DNA from: Hyalella azteca | Taxonomy: Eukaryota; Arthropoda; Malacostraca; Amphipoda; Hyalellidae | NCBI RefSeq assembly: GCF_000764305.2 | Contig: NW_025931491.1 | Location: 1-64,000, forward strand | Direction of reading: 5' to 3' | Length of the DNA stretch: 64,000 bases | Part shown: positions 44,836 to 56,880 of the stretch, in pieces | How the letters are laid out: the number at the start of each line of letters is the position of its first letter | How positions within the stretch are numbered: the first letter of the stretch is position 1 | The notes under the pieces: generated by a model | The model's database searches: none | What the model saw: the letters and a program-made list of their open reading frames with translations, nothing else | What the model was told of the DNA's origin: nothing | Made by a program: the position numbers and the translations under genes

Positions 44836-46620
44836 ACACTGACCATGCAAATAAGATACGTTTGAAACATAATTAAAGACTTAAAATGACTTAAAGACTT
44901 AAAATGAAATACATCTTAGTATTAAGGCAAATAATGAAAAATGGATAGAACACCACTAAGGCATTACCGAAACATGAAATTAGTAAAGTAGAGATGTGCG
45001 GATGTAAAAAATTTAAAGAAAGGTTTCAATTCTATTAGAACAGGCACGTTGCAGCCAAGAAATATCAAAATCTGCATTAGTAAATAAATGATGAAACGTT
45101 AGCAACGCTGTAAAATATTTAGATCAAAGTTCATAACTTGCCAATATTTAAAACGGTTATAACGGACATACAGTATATTTCCACTATACTCATCTATAAA
45201 CAAACAACAAAACAACACGCATTTAAGAATAGACATTTATTGTCTTAATCGCACCGCATCGCCGAAATATCTGTGTTGTATTTCTTTTGTTGAGTGTCGT
45301 CTGTTGCAGAGACCGGCGGCTGTGATGATACGACGACAAGACAACAGAAACGTAAATAACTTGTCCAAAAATAATTGGCAAAGGAATGATAGCGACGGCA
45401 TAACATTCGTTCGAGTTTATTATTTAGTCGAAAATTGAATAGTCCTAGTCATCAAATAGTGCAATCTACCTCAACAGACAGTGTAGCAGGCAAAGGTCCA
45501 AAGAACCATCAAGTCTGCGTTTCTCAGCCACGCATTGCTCGAACCTGAGGTCCAGAATTGTATTGGATTGAACGAGGGCTTGTGACTTCGGCCTTCGCTG
45601 CATGCGCGGACCCGGAGAAACCAGTGCTTGACTGAGAGACGAGTAGAACAGACAATAGATAAAATTAAGCAGTCGCTTGTAGGTGAATCACTTGGCTGCT
45701 TTCACAAGTTTTTCCTTGTAGCACCTGTTGTAGGTTACAAGAAATGGAGCTTCTTTCTTGGACAATTTAGAATCTTTTGACGGAAATACAATTGAATTAT
45801 GATGAAGCTACGGAATTCCTGAAGCCTAGTAACGCTCACTATTCAGCCGATATATAATAGCCTAGTATTTAATCTGGTAATTCCTCATGAATATGACTAA
45901 ATGAGGTAGTGGCGAAACAGTAATTGTGCATAATATTACATCCACTTGAAATTCTATCATGCGGTACTATATTTCTCTCTCTTCTTGAGAGATGCATCTT
46001 TTTATATTTATTTACTTTTTCTTTACTGTCATCTTCAAGCGACAATGATATTATCCATAAAACAGAACTGAACACTGGCGCAAAGAAATATTTATGCTAG
46101 GCTGACATCGCTAGATTTGAAGCCCGAACTCCCGTCCCGAGTTGAAATTGATGTCTACTGAACGTCCATTCACACACTAACTTTACATTTCAGGCCGCTT
46201 AATGAGAGTAAAATGAGGTGATTGAAATAGCTTTTATGACTATGGGAAATGATGCCACATGATTCTAACCCTGCAACAACAACATTTCAGCCACTGAAAT
46301 GTTGCCACAACAACATTTCAGCTGAGCCACTTTTAAATATCGCTAACATCCTAGAAGGCAATTTACAATGAAGTCATTGGTGCTTAACATATGGGCAATA
46401 AATAGCAGAAGTAACATTCTTAAGTCGAAACTCGATTGCACAGAATTTAGATTAAAAACCTGACTCTGATTAAAATGACAATAATCGCCTTCTGTAGAAT
46501 ATTAAATAATTTATCAAGTTCGCTATTATTCGTCGATCACTAGACTCTCCTTGATAACAAGCTTTCGCAAATTTGATTTGCATTACATTTCAACGAGGCT
46601 ATTCAATTGCATGAGGTAAT
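44836..46620 (-). repeat. Diverged R-like sequence
   Basis: 44836-45600 matches 33950-34690 and 57000-57590. 45680-46450 carries a very diverged r6 (45680-45870), r5 (46080-46250) and r4 (46330-46450). No domain is visible in the frames here. Confidence 0.65.
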
Positions 46621-46659
46621 GCAGATGCATCGTGCATTAGAACTGAACACATGCGTTAA

Positions 46660-48400
46660 AAAGTCTCAGCAACAGACGAAACTCAACGGACATCAAAGCA
46701 GATATTTCCTCGATGCGGTTATGCTCGTTAGGGAAAATGTGCTGCGGCAGACGAGAAAAAAATCTATGGAAATTGGATGTTATTTTATTCTAAAAGAGTA
46801 TTTCGGATATACAAGCCAGGATTATATATTATTAGGTTATCAACATTGGCCGAATTAGTATATTATATTATTTTATATTATATCATATTATTTTATATAT
46901 GTATATGTTTCATCACGTCTGTTGATTCAAACTTTGATATTTCTTGGCCGCAACGAGCCTGTTTTAAAAGAACTTGAACCAAGATTTGTTTTTTTTTGCC
47001 TCTTCACATCTCGACTACACTACTTTTATTTTCCGGAAATACCGCAGGAGCGTTCCATCCGTTTATTGTTATGTTTCCACAAACTTCAGGGCTATTTCAT
47101 TTCAAGTCTTTGGAATTATGTTTCAAACCTAACTTATGTGGGCTGGTGTGTGAGTACAAATGTACTAAATAATAATGTAAACTGGATATATGAACACAAG
47201 GACCATGAAGTTTAATTAGGTCACTGCTCCGTTGATAATTCTCAATGTGGGTTTTCAGGTGTAATGCATTTGACTATTGCCTTCTTTTTCATAGTTTCCA
47301 ATCTCTGAAATATGCTGTGATTAAATACAATGCAACCTACGCTGGAGGAGTAGAGCGTGCGACGCAGTCCAATAGCAGAAAGGAATTTGTTCGGGTTTAT
47401 ACAGAGCGCGGTTGTTATTGACTTAGTCATGATGCATGTAGATTAATATGCATAAATATTTTGCGCGAGCAAATTTCGATTTCATCTATTTTACTACTGT
47501 CATTTATAGCACATAAATGTTAAGCACGTATGACTGATTTATTGACCGATTTGCTAGGGCGTTAGCAATATGTACTAGTCGTTCGCCATGCGACCTTTTT
47601 ATCCTGAAATGTTGTTGCAGGATTAGAAGTATATGGCATCAATTTCCTTTGTCTTATAATTTTTTTGGATCAGTCAATTTTTATATTAATAAAGCGGTCT
47701 GATGTCTGAAGTAAGTGTACGAATGTAAGTGCCTGCCCTAGATCCTCGAGAGATATTCACCATGCCCTCAAATATAACGTAGTCAGCCTGCATAAATTAT
47801 ATTCTGCGCATGTGTTCAGTTTGGAGTTATGATAGATAGTAATCTATGATAATAATTTACTAAATATATGACTGTATTCGAGTTGAACAAGTTTTTGAGC
47901 TCCTAAATGGAGAGCAAAATTGCTCTTAATTAGATCGACCACTCATCGACCGGAATAGTGATGTACCCGCTAAGAAAGTTACTGGGCGTCAGGAATTCCG
48001 TAGCTTCTTCGTATTTATATTGTTTTCGTCAAAAGATTCTTCTTTCGACGGGAACCTCCATTGTCGGTTACCAGTAATGTCTCTTCTAAGAAAAACATCC
48101 GCCACTGGCCAGGTGATTAGAATACAATTGACTGCGCATTTTGAATTACTTCCATACGGAATTCGACATCGGGACGTCTCATCTCGTTGAATAGCATTTT
48201 TATTATTGTTATTCTTATTTTTATTATTATTATTATTATTAATATTTTTATTATTAATAATATTATTACTCATTTGTACTGTTATTGTTGTTATTATTAT
48301 TTTTATTATGTCAATTATTATGGCTATAGAAATCATTATAAATACTTCAATAATACACTTATATTTACATTTTCTATGCATCAGTAGGACCGAGATCGAA
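46660..48400 (+). repeat. Composite repeat R, plus orientation
   Basis: r1 (46660-46830), r2 (46908-47000), r3 (47080-47290), r4 (47430-47590), r5 (47630-47830), r6 (47945-48190) and an ATT tract (48195-48330). It starts at GTCTCAGCAACA, the r1 border also used at 17649 and 31800. No LINE or SINE is inserted. The long Asn/Ile-rich frames here come from the microsatellite. Confidence 0.82.
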
Positions 48401-48419
48401 TATAAATTATATAGGTAGA

Positions 48420-48745
48420 GGTGAGATTATTTTCAGCGCACTTTCTCATTTATGGAAAACAATGCTCTATTGTGCTCGCCATATGTCCATCCGTCTGTCT
48501 GTCCGTCCGTGACTTCACGTTCTCGTCAACTAAATAATGCGCTCTCTGTCACTCACTGCTGTGAATACTGAGTTATATTTTTTCGTGATTGTCCATGTCA
48601 AGTGTGGGGTAAGAGGGGTAAGCGCCAGTCATTACCCACACAGGAAATACAAGCTCTGGGGGTAAGCGCCAGTCATTACCCACACAGGAAATACAAGCTC
48701 TGCGGGGTAAGCGCCAGTCATTACCCACACAGGAAATACAAGCTC
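48420..48745. repeat. Block Z followed by 46-bp minisatellite, about three units
   Basis: 48420-48590 (with tandem GTCTGTCCGTCC and TGCGCTCTCTGTCACTCACTG) matches 53540-53700. 48600-48745 holds about three units of the 46-bp repeat (core TAAGCGCCAGTCATTACCCA). The frame through the array repeats every 46 codons-bases out of phase, so it is not coding. Confidence 0.78.
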
Positions 48746-49314
48746 TGGGGTGAGTGCCGAATTAAACGGACTAATGCACTTATGACTATTGTGCGGATCA
48801 CCTCGGCCAGTTTAGCCCGGCAAATGGCATATTGTTGCTACACTGAACAACTTTCTGTTCAAAATGATCAAAATTAAACTATAACGGTAAATTCATGTTC
48901 GATACATTTAGTGCTTTAAGTGTCGCTATTTGTGGCAATTTGATCTATTCATTTTTGTTAGTGTGATTGTTGCCAGCATGGAAGTTCCATCATTCAGATA
49001 CGAGTTTGTAATGACAGCTGGATGGAATAGATTCTATAGTAAATTTACCCCTAGTGGCAGCCGGTTAGATTCTATACAATTCCTGCTTCTAGTGACTGGA
49101 TATAAATGCAATTATGTCTTCTGGCAACAACAGAGCATCGCTCGAGCGACTACAACTGAACTAGGTCACCAGGTCACCACGGAATTCCGAACGATCAAAA
49201 ATGCATTCAGAAAGAACAACTCATGCGAAACAATTGTTTAATTTTAATCTTTTGTCTATTGTAGATAATACAAGTTCCCAAGTTTTCGCATTCGAATGTC
49301 CCTGGGAATGGCAG
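48746..49314. other. Mixed spacer with a copy of the 26.6-kb segment
   Basis: 48780-48905 matches 26590-26770. 48910-48990 resembles part of block X (GTGTGATTGTTGCCAGCATGG). The remainder is unassigned, and I see no gene in it. Confidence 0.5.
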
Positions 49315-49440
49315 GATGACCCAGTGATTACAGTATTACAGAGTATTAGGATTAGAGCAGAGAGGTGCGGGTTCGATCCCAGCTTCCTGTGACATTTCTG
49401 GTCAAATTGGCGAATATTAGGGTGGTTAAACCCTGCAAAA
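49315..49440 (+). mobile_element. Diverged SINE copy
   Basis: The B box GGTTCGATCCC (49370-49380) and the preceding AGAGCAGAGAGGTGCGGG are intact. The A-box area (CCAGTGATTACAG, 49321-49333) is recognisable but altered. The tail region is lost into sequence related to the 42-bp repeat. Confidence 0.75.
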
Positions 49441-50565
49441 TTAGATTGAGAGATCTCTGAGCTTTACAGCGCGTTGACCGAACATCGAGCTTCAGCTTCG
49501 TATAAATATACAAGCTGACTGAATCAAGAGCAGCAGCTGAAACAGAGATCTCTTAGCTGCAGGGTGAGCTGACTGCACACGAGCTGCAGCTGAATAATAC
49601 AATTAAAAGACATCAATTTCTCGACTGTGTTGATATTTTTCACAGGGTTAACTTTATCGCGCGTAAAAAACTTCCTGATATTCGGTGAACTTCCATGAAT
49701 AACTTGAATAATGTAAAATATGGCTGACTCAAGAAAATTATAAGGCTGTAATTTTTTCGTATTAATGAATGATTTGTTATCAATGCGTGCCTTGTATGTA
49801 AATAATTGTTCATGAATACATTAACTGAATAAAATTCAGAATTTTTATAAATAAATATTGAAATCAAATCTTTATAAATAGATATTAAAGCCAAAGACAA
49901 TCGATTCCAAGTTACAACCAGCCTGATGATGTGAGCTGGAGTGAACAGAGCACGGTAGGGATGACTGCGTCAGCGGAGTATTAAGTTCAAGTAAACAAGC
50001 ATTTTTATGTAGCACCCATTACAAGTGACCGGATATGCAGGTTCTTTCTTGGATGATAAAGATCCTTCCAGAGAGAACACAATTTAAATAAGAAGAAGTT
50101 ACATTTCATCTTCCCGGTAACGCTCTTAGCGTTAGCAGTCGAAGTACAGTAAAGCAGTATTGTGCCTTTTCAAAAAGATGAAAATTTTCAACTCACAAAT
50201 CCAGGGTGACTGAAATATATCGATCATTTTATCATACCTATCGCTCGCTTTCAATAATGGAAAGATTCAGTTTTGACACTAACAATAAATACTCCTATAT
50301 ACCAACATAAAGCGTCAAAAAGCAACCCATAACTACAAACTGAACATCTGGTTTAAATTCAATCCATATTAGGCAGACTTCGTTATATACGTGGCTCCAG
50401 CGAGGTCAACGGAACTCCAAAAATCGACTAACGTAATGCATTGAGAGTGATCATTTGTCTGATGTCATCTTTAAGCTAAGGGATACAAAAAAGTTCAGGT
50501 AATGTCTTTTTCAATTAAAACCTTATTGTAATGCAATCTTTCATATTTCTACTCTTTATTGAGCT
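49441..50565. other. Unassigned and diverged R-like sequence
   Basis: 49500-49590 resembles one unit of the 42-bp repeat at 19.1 kb (GCAGCTGAAACAGAGATCTC). 49900-50420 resembles the diverged R-like r6 and r5 modules seen near 45.6-46.2 and 54.8-56.3 kb. No gene is visible. Confidence 0.5.
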
Positions 50566-51651
50566 TTAAGGGGACCGGGCTGCACCCGGAGAAACTTCTA
50601 CAGTTATTATTCGATCATCATGAAACTTCACATACATACTTAAAATGTAAAAAGAAAAGCATTTTGCTCGTATGAATTTTTCGAAAAAATTGATAGAAAA
50701 CGTGAAATTCATAAAAAACGGCTAAAAAGGGGTACTTTAGAAAATCTATCTCCTCCCACATATATCATCCTACAACGTCGAGACACGTATCATTCGATTC
50801 GTTAAGACCATATCTATCGACTCTAACATCACTTTTTTCATTTTCCACCTATTTTTTTTATGACGTTTTTTTCCCATTTTTTACATTTTTCACCCTTCCC
50901 CCCCCTTCTTCCCCATATTAAAAACGAACCAGACCGAAATTCGAAAAAGTGATGTAAGAGTCGATAGGCCTGGTCTTTACGAATCGAATGGTATATGTCT
51001 CATTGCTGTAGCTTGAAAACTGTAGGAGGAGATAGATTTGCCGTGAGAGCAGTATGAGGTTTTCAGTACGGCCAAAAGACTACCGGGCGGCACGTAAAAT
51101 GACGTAAAAGAGTCGTAACGTAGCCAACATACCGAAACTAAGCCTTAAAAGTAAGAAATGAAGGTGTAGAGCGAGTGGCTGCCACCTTCCACCTTGCTGT
51201 CATGATAGGCACTGAAAGATTGCGTTGCATCCCACAGTATATGTAGTCACGCCTCCTATTTATTGCCTTAGCAATTAGTGAAGGCCCCCCCCACCACCCC
51301 CCATTCCATGGGGCGTGGTGAACGTAAAAATGGAGGTAGAGAGATGATTCTGCCACCAATGGAATCGTCAGAAAGTAAGCTTTAAGATGAGTATGAGCAC
51401 CGGATAATGCCATGATTGGCCGCTTTACGTCAGGCGTTTCTTTTAGTTTGTCCAGCCCTGTAATTAAATCCATAGACATTTGTTAAAGGGCCTAAAAACT
51501 GTCCTTCTTTGGGAAGCTGTCGCGAAATCATTTTTCGACGTAGAGGAATGATTCTGGCACCGTTGGATGCGTCAAAAAGTAAGCTTTAAGATGAGCCCAA
51601 AAAGTGGAAAACGCCAAAATTGAAAATTTTAGCCAGGTCGGTCCCCTTAAA
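50566..51651 (+). mobile_element. TTAA-flanked non-autonomous DNA element G, complete
   Basis: The element spans 50570-51647 (1078 bp) between TTAA at 50566-50569 and 51648-51651. Its tips are GGGGACCGGGCTG and, read inwards from the right, GGGGACCGACCTGG. The halves match those of the interrupted copy at 27281-28713 and the partial copy at 62838-63600. The frame at 51138-51479 (minus) is not preserved in the other copies and has no domain. It looks like a deletion-derivative element moved in trans; the TTAA flanks point to a piggyBac-type transposase, but the tips differ from those of the 665-1910 element. Confidence 0.8.
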
Positions 51652-53535
51652 ATCAGGACGTTTCCGAGAATCACCCTGTAGCTGTCATAAGTATCAAAAC
51701 TTTTATTTCATTTTATTTAGGGACTTCGTTACAGTAAGAATTTTACTCAAGTACTATGTCATTGGGTGAAACGTTTTATCACGGTATTAATTTCGTATGA
51801 ACTTAATGAGTACTAACTTCTTTTACGGAGTACTTTCTCAACGAGTTCACATAGCTGATTAACATACCAAGTATTACAAGCTACTCAAGTGAGAAGGTGG
51901 CTAAATTTATATTATATACTATTCATTATTTATTCGTCTCATGTATAGAGATCTGTTCAACTCAAAACCGTGATACCTGAACACACGCGCCAAATTGCAA
52001 AGTTGATGTATGACTACCCCAAAATGCTACCCAACAGATGCAACTATGAGTTGAATTTAGAATCTAGCGCACTCACACCGAAGTGAGCATTACATCTGTA
52101 GTGACTCGATCATAACTCGCACTATAATTTCTTGTGAATTTCGTAATTATTTTTATTAACTATTCAAACTCGTTAATCACCAATTTCTGTAGCTATTCGC
52201 AACTTAATTACCTAGAAACTTGCCAATTACTCCCTATGTCGTCAATTTAACTTCTGAATAATCATGCAAACATTCTGTCAAGAGATATTCTCAATTTTCT
52301 AGCACTAATAATATTTGTATGATTTTTGAGTTACAATATAGTTCGATATACGACAAAATACTTTTATATATAATTCGATCACTCGAAAGTTGTGATTTTC
52401 GTTTAGAACGTGCTAGCGGACAGAGCTAGAACCAATACGGTAGAATCACTTTGCTTTTTCACGTCGACGTGTTAACATCCATACTAAGGGGTAAGCTGCT
52501 AAGTTTTAACTAGAATTCAATTCCAATTAGGTATAGGATTATTCAATGTAGCTCTCATAACTGAGTTATTAATTGTGTTTTGTATTATTTGATATTGTTA
52601 TTTCATTGTGTTCTTGTCATGTCGATTCTAACGGCCCTCACTGATACAGGTGTTGGTCGGACGGCGTCTTCGTTCTTCAACCGCAATAAACTATCTGAGC
52701 TTCGCAGTCTTTACTACAACCCCACTAGACGTGACCATTAATTAATTAGGGAAGAGGGAAGGTTGCTGTAAATCTTACTCAAAACCCAAGTTACCCAACC
52801 ACTACCCAAACCACCCTCTTCTTCACGTCTAATGAGTACGCTTTCAACCCAATTTTGAGGAGTTGGAATAAATTACGTTTGATGGTTGGGTGAAATATGT
52901 TGAATTATTGGCAACATATTTCAACGAATTAAAAAAAACAGAAGTTGTGCCGTGTGGTAGTCCTTACCCTCCAGCCTCTTAATCATGAATGATGAAGATC
53001 CAGGAAGCATACAATACCTAAATTTCGGAAGAGAAAATTTTAAATGAATAAGGAATTGTTTCCTTTAATAAACATGAACTAATCAATACTCTTCATTATC
53101 TGTTGCCACTCACGTGAAGTGGCATCTAATAATTAGAACGTTATTATAACTCAACATAACTCGGCTTTTTAGTTGATGGCCCTCGTGCATAATATAACAA
53201 AAGACTGAACATGTGCAAAACGAAAAAAAACAAGAAGCCAGAAGGGATTAAAATAAAATTAATAGCTTCAGCTCTAAATTGTAATTTTGGATTAATGATG
53301 ATATGATGCTCGTGAACTACAACGCCAAATGAAGCTTCTCCTTAAAAATACATTTATGCAATTCAGTTGCAAACACTTGGAATAAAATTATTTGTATGGT
53401 CATTGGAAATAACTGCAAACTATTACTGTCCGTAAACGGCATTGCAGGAAGAAAACGGTGTCACTGATGATAGTCCAAACTTTCGCTATCCAAATTACAT
53501 GTTCAATACTAGAGCATGAACAACTTAAAAAAACA
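51652..53535. other. Unassigned AT-rich stretch, possible LTR remnant
   Basis: No gene was recognised. 52055-52085 resembles a short r5-like string also seen at 22320. Around 52640-52740 the string GCAATAAACTATCTGAGC followed by a run ending in CAACCCC has the look of an LTR 3' part (polyadenylation signal plus GC-rich end), but I could not find a second LTR, primer-binding site or target duplication. 53400-53520 is a diverged relative of the block T edge at 28960-29060. Confidence 0.35.
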
Positions 53536-53539
53536 TATA

Positions 53540-53700
53540 GCAGTTTTTAGCGCATTTTCTCATTTATGGAAAAATGCACTATTGTGCTCGCCATGTCCGT
53601 CTGTCTGTCCGTCCGTGACCTCAAGTTTTCGTCGACGAGGAAATGCGCTCTCTGTCACTCACTGCAGTGAGTACTGAGTTACATTTTTTTCATTTCAGTA
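53540..53700. repeat. Block Z, copy 2
   Basis: Direct copy of 48420-48590 including the GTCTGTCTGTCCGTCCGTGA run. The function is unknown. Confidence 0.75.
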
Positions 53701-54898
53701 GTAGAGTACAGTATTTTTATGCAAATATTTTATGTTATAGCATGAGACTTCATCCATCTATGACGGAACAACTAAAATAATCTACATCAATTAGAGCTTT
53801 ACAACACATTAATAAGCGATGAATAGGTCATGAACAATTGTAGACTGAACATTTGAGCGTCAGCACATAATGCTGAGGCAATGTTAAGAATTGCAACCTT
53901 TGTTTTCAGTGCCACAATCTTGAAAATTGAAATAAAGCCATAGATGAATACCAACTCCACCATGCAGAAAACATGTTTATCGGATTTGAAATTTCGTCCG
54001 GCTGAAGCATTTCCACCAATCGCGACTAGAATCAATTTTCTTTAATTGCGTCAAATCTTCAATACTTGAACTCACTCCAATGCAATTTACTGAACATTTT
54101 GCGTATTGTTCATGTGCGTAAATCGTCGTTTAACCATGTTACTGCATTGGGTTATTATTATGGCTTTTTTGGGTCTACGTCAGCCGAATAGCATAAGAAA
54201 GTTTACACACCTACTGTTAACTTATGGGTGCCGCTTGTGACCACAGATACTTCTGAGCTCGGTGTTAAGAAATACTTTAGCTATCCATCCATCCGTTTCT
54301 TCTGACGCTTCCTAGAAAATGTCAACTCAAGCCAGACATATCCAAATTGTTGCGACGTACATTATTGAAAATGATCAAGTGGGTAAAATGTCCTACTAAG
54401 TATCGCGTTGTGAGTCTGGTGGCATATCGACTGGTGGTTAGTTTGTTCCTGTTGCATAGCGATAATTGAAAATTGTATTTAAAAAACAACCGCGATTGCC
54501 TGTTGAAGGCAATCAATTTTTCGACGAAGTCATAATTCATCCCTGAATTTAATTCCATAAATCAACTCCAATTTTACGCAAGGAAAACTCACTGATTTGT
54601 TTTGCAAAACAATTTTTTGAATTAAATAGTGATTTAGGATCGAAAATTTCTTTTTCCTCTTCTGTCTTTCGACAGTACAGATTGTCTTGTATTGTTATCC
54701 CGCAATGTTTTTTTAAAAATTATTGAAAAACAAAAAGATAAGATTTATTTCTAGACGAGATGAAAAAGTTCGTCAATATAAATTAAAGCTAAAAGTAAAT
54801 TCCGTTTCATGTTATATCCTGTCTGGTGATGTGATGAGCGTGAGCGAACCAGAGCATGGAAGTGATGACGCGGCGTCAGTGAAGTATTTAGTTCAAGC
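53701..54898. other. Unassigned stretch
   Basis: A minus-strand frame at 53799-54035 (78 residues, hydrophobic middle FIYGFISIFKIVAL) and one at 54322-54558 are open but show no known domain. 54800-54898 resembles the flank at 49900-49990 (older R-like sequence). Confidence 0.4.
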
Positions 54899-54972
54899 AC
54901 TTAATTATTAAGACTTATATCATTAGTCTGCTTATATCGCAAGTTCACAAAGATTTACATTTACATTCACAT

Positions 54973-55374
54973 TTGCATGTTTTACTGGTAAATAATTTCA
55001 AAATTGGTTCTTTCTTCAGGTATAAGGACGTTATTCCTGCTCGGATGCGATCAAACCTGGTCTATGAGTTCTGTTGTGCACGCTGTGCATCTACGTACGT
55101 TGGAATGACGTCGCGTAACTTCTACATCCGGGTTTCTGAACACCGTGGCAGGAGCTATCGTTCTAACTTGCCTCTCGCCAAGCCTCCTCATTCTTCCGTG
55201 CGCCTCCATGCTGAACAGTGCGACGTGGCTGTATCTGAGAGTGATTTCAGGATACTCGGTTCCACTTCTGGCTGCTCGGATTTGAGAATTTTGGAGTCTC
55301 TACATATCTTCAAACGAAAACCATGTCTCAATAATGCGTTTAGCTCATATAATCTGGAAATAGTAAATCGCTAG
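54973..55374 (+). pseudogene. Penelope-like element GIY-YIG endonuclease domain (fragment)
   Basis: The frame reads RSNLVYEFCCARCASTYVGM, then TSRNFYIRVSEHRG, then LHAEQCDVAVSESDFRIL, then LRILESLHIFKRKPCLNN, and stops at 55372-55374. The order VYEF...TYVG...R...EH...ESL.I...KP.LN is the GIY-YIG nuclease fold that follows the reverse transcriptase in canonical Penelope-like elements. The second tyrosine-valine-glycine, the Arg in the helix and the catalytic Glu (in LESLHIF) are all present. A CxxC pair precedes the YVG motif, also common in this group. The reverse transcriptase is missing because of 5' truncation. The domain itself is uninterrupted, suggesting fairly recent insertion. The ATG at 54973 is only the first in the open frame, not a likely natural start. 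Confidence 0.9.
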
Positions 55375-55504
55375 GATTTTAAATTCTTGTCTAGGACTAA
55401 GTTGTTCATAACTAGTCCTGTTTATTTCGATATAATGTTAGGTCTTGTTTAGGTTTTATGTGTCTTTGAATTTTGACTTTTAAAGTGATTTTATTCATTT
55501 TTAG

Positions 55505-55565
55505 TTTAGTCGAACTGATGATGGAGCTGGACTCCGAAACGTTTTCAATATCGATATGGTGAATT
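55505..55565 (+). ncRNA. Hammerhead-ribozyme-like motif in the Penelope-like 3' end
   Basis: CTGATGA (55516-55522) is followed by a GGAG/CTCC stem with a CTGGA loop and then GAAACGTT (55537-55544). This fits the CUGANGA...GAAA core with a minimal A-C/G-U stem III, as reported for Penelope-like elements. GAA just before the core can pair with TTC just after GTT to begin stem I. Fold and cleavage were not tested. Confidence 0.6.
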
Positions 55566-55639
55566 TTCTTGGTATTAAGACTTAATTATTAAGATCTAAC
55601 TATTGCAACCATGCATCCTACTCTAATAACAACATAACT

Positions 55640-56880
55640 TGGGGATGAGACTAGAAATACCAAATGTTTATGTGATATACGAATTAACTAAAAGAAAATA
55701 TATTCTAATTAACACATGCGTCTGCTGGAAGCGATCTGGCCGAGCGTTATTCCGCGTGGCGATATTCCGGATAAGCGATGTTCCGGATATTGTTGAAGCG
55801 GAGTTCACGTTGAGGTATGGCGTCGAATTCCGTATCAAATTAGCCATTAATTCTAAATGGGCAGGTGAATTAATTGGCTGCCCACACAATCTTTTCCTTG
55901 AAGCACTCGTTAATGGTAATGGAGGTTCTTTCTTGGATATGTATGAATATTTCGACGGGAAAACAAAGGAAATACGAAAAATCTGCGCAATTCCCGACGC
56001 CTGGTAACGCACTTAGCGACAACATCACAACTCCAGTCAATCTATGATAATATTGTATAATGTATTTTCACAAGAATTTAACATCATTGGGAATGTTCAA
56101 AAGATCATGAAAAATTTAAAGTATCCACATTTAACATAGGCAGCAAATTTAATATAATGCCCTCGACCGTGGAGTTTTCATAATTATAAATTATCTACTT
56201 TGCATCATCCCATTATAATTGAGGGAACTGATTATCATCACATACAACTGAACCCATGCGCTAATGCAAGAGTGCTGGGCTAACATCGGTAAACTTGAAG
56301 TTGGAATCGGTATCTTTTGCGACTGCATTCACGCACTAACTCTTGATTTCGGATCGCTGTAAAAAATTAAAATTATGTAATTTAAATAACTTCCATGAAT
56401 ATGGAAAATAATTCCACATTATTCTAACCCTGCGAGCACATTTCAGAAAGACAATGTCGCATAGGGAGACACTTGTATATATTGTTATCGTCCCAAGAAG
56501 TCGGTTAATGAATCAACGCGTGATGCTCAGCATATCTACCTAAAATAGTAAAATGGTAGAGGGAGCATCGGGCTAGCCAATAATAAATTGCTTAGAATAT
56601 TGGTATGTAAAACTTGCATGAAAAAATAAACAATATTAGTAATCGCGGTTACCTTGAAGGATTCAATTCTTCTTAATATCTCGTTAAAGGCCAAGGGCTT
56701 CGAACAAAAATCTCGAGGAATCGCAATTTAACGAATATTCTACTCAAGCGCATAGGTTACACTAAATACTAGCGTGTTACTTTCAATTTATTTGCATTAT
56801 ATCAACATAATGTCAGATTTTCAAAGTATATTCGAGCGTATGATATGAGCCTCAGCGCCAAAAACTAACTATACAGGAGT
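55640..56880 (-). repeat. Strongly diverged R-like sequence
   Basis: The open frame at 55639-56007 (122 residues) corresponds to module r6: its DNA aligns with r6 landmarks (a GAATTCCG...GCC step, GGAGGTTC, and GACGCC...TGGTAACGC). Modules r5 (56270-56400) and r4 (56410-56600) follow. The frame has no known domain and equivalent frames in other r6 copies are broken, so I do not call a gene. Confidence 0.55.

Larger units (their letters stand above)
54899..55594 (+). mobile_element. Penelope-like retroelement, 5'-truncated, with 15-bp target duplications
   Basis: The insert (54914-55579, 666 bp) is flanked by ACTTAATTATTAAGA at 54899-54913 and again at 55580-55594. It contains the C-terminal GIY-YIG endonuclease frame and about 200 bp of 3' sequence with a hammerhead-like core at 55516-55541. 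5' truncation plus target duplications are expected for a target-primed retroelement. The surrounding DNA is old R-like sequence. Confidence 0.9.

Noticed and set aside
48187..48418. Poly-isoleucine/leucine/asparagine open frames as genes
   Set aside because: They translate an ATT microsatellite in several frames; the same happens at 22.1, 33.8 and 43.6 kb.
55639..56007. The 122-residue frame as a host gene
   Set aside because: It lies in a diverged copy of R module r6, overlaps an equally long antisense frame and has no known domain; equivalent positions in other r6 copies are not open.
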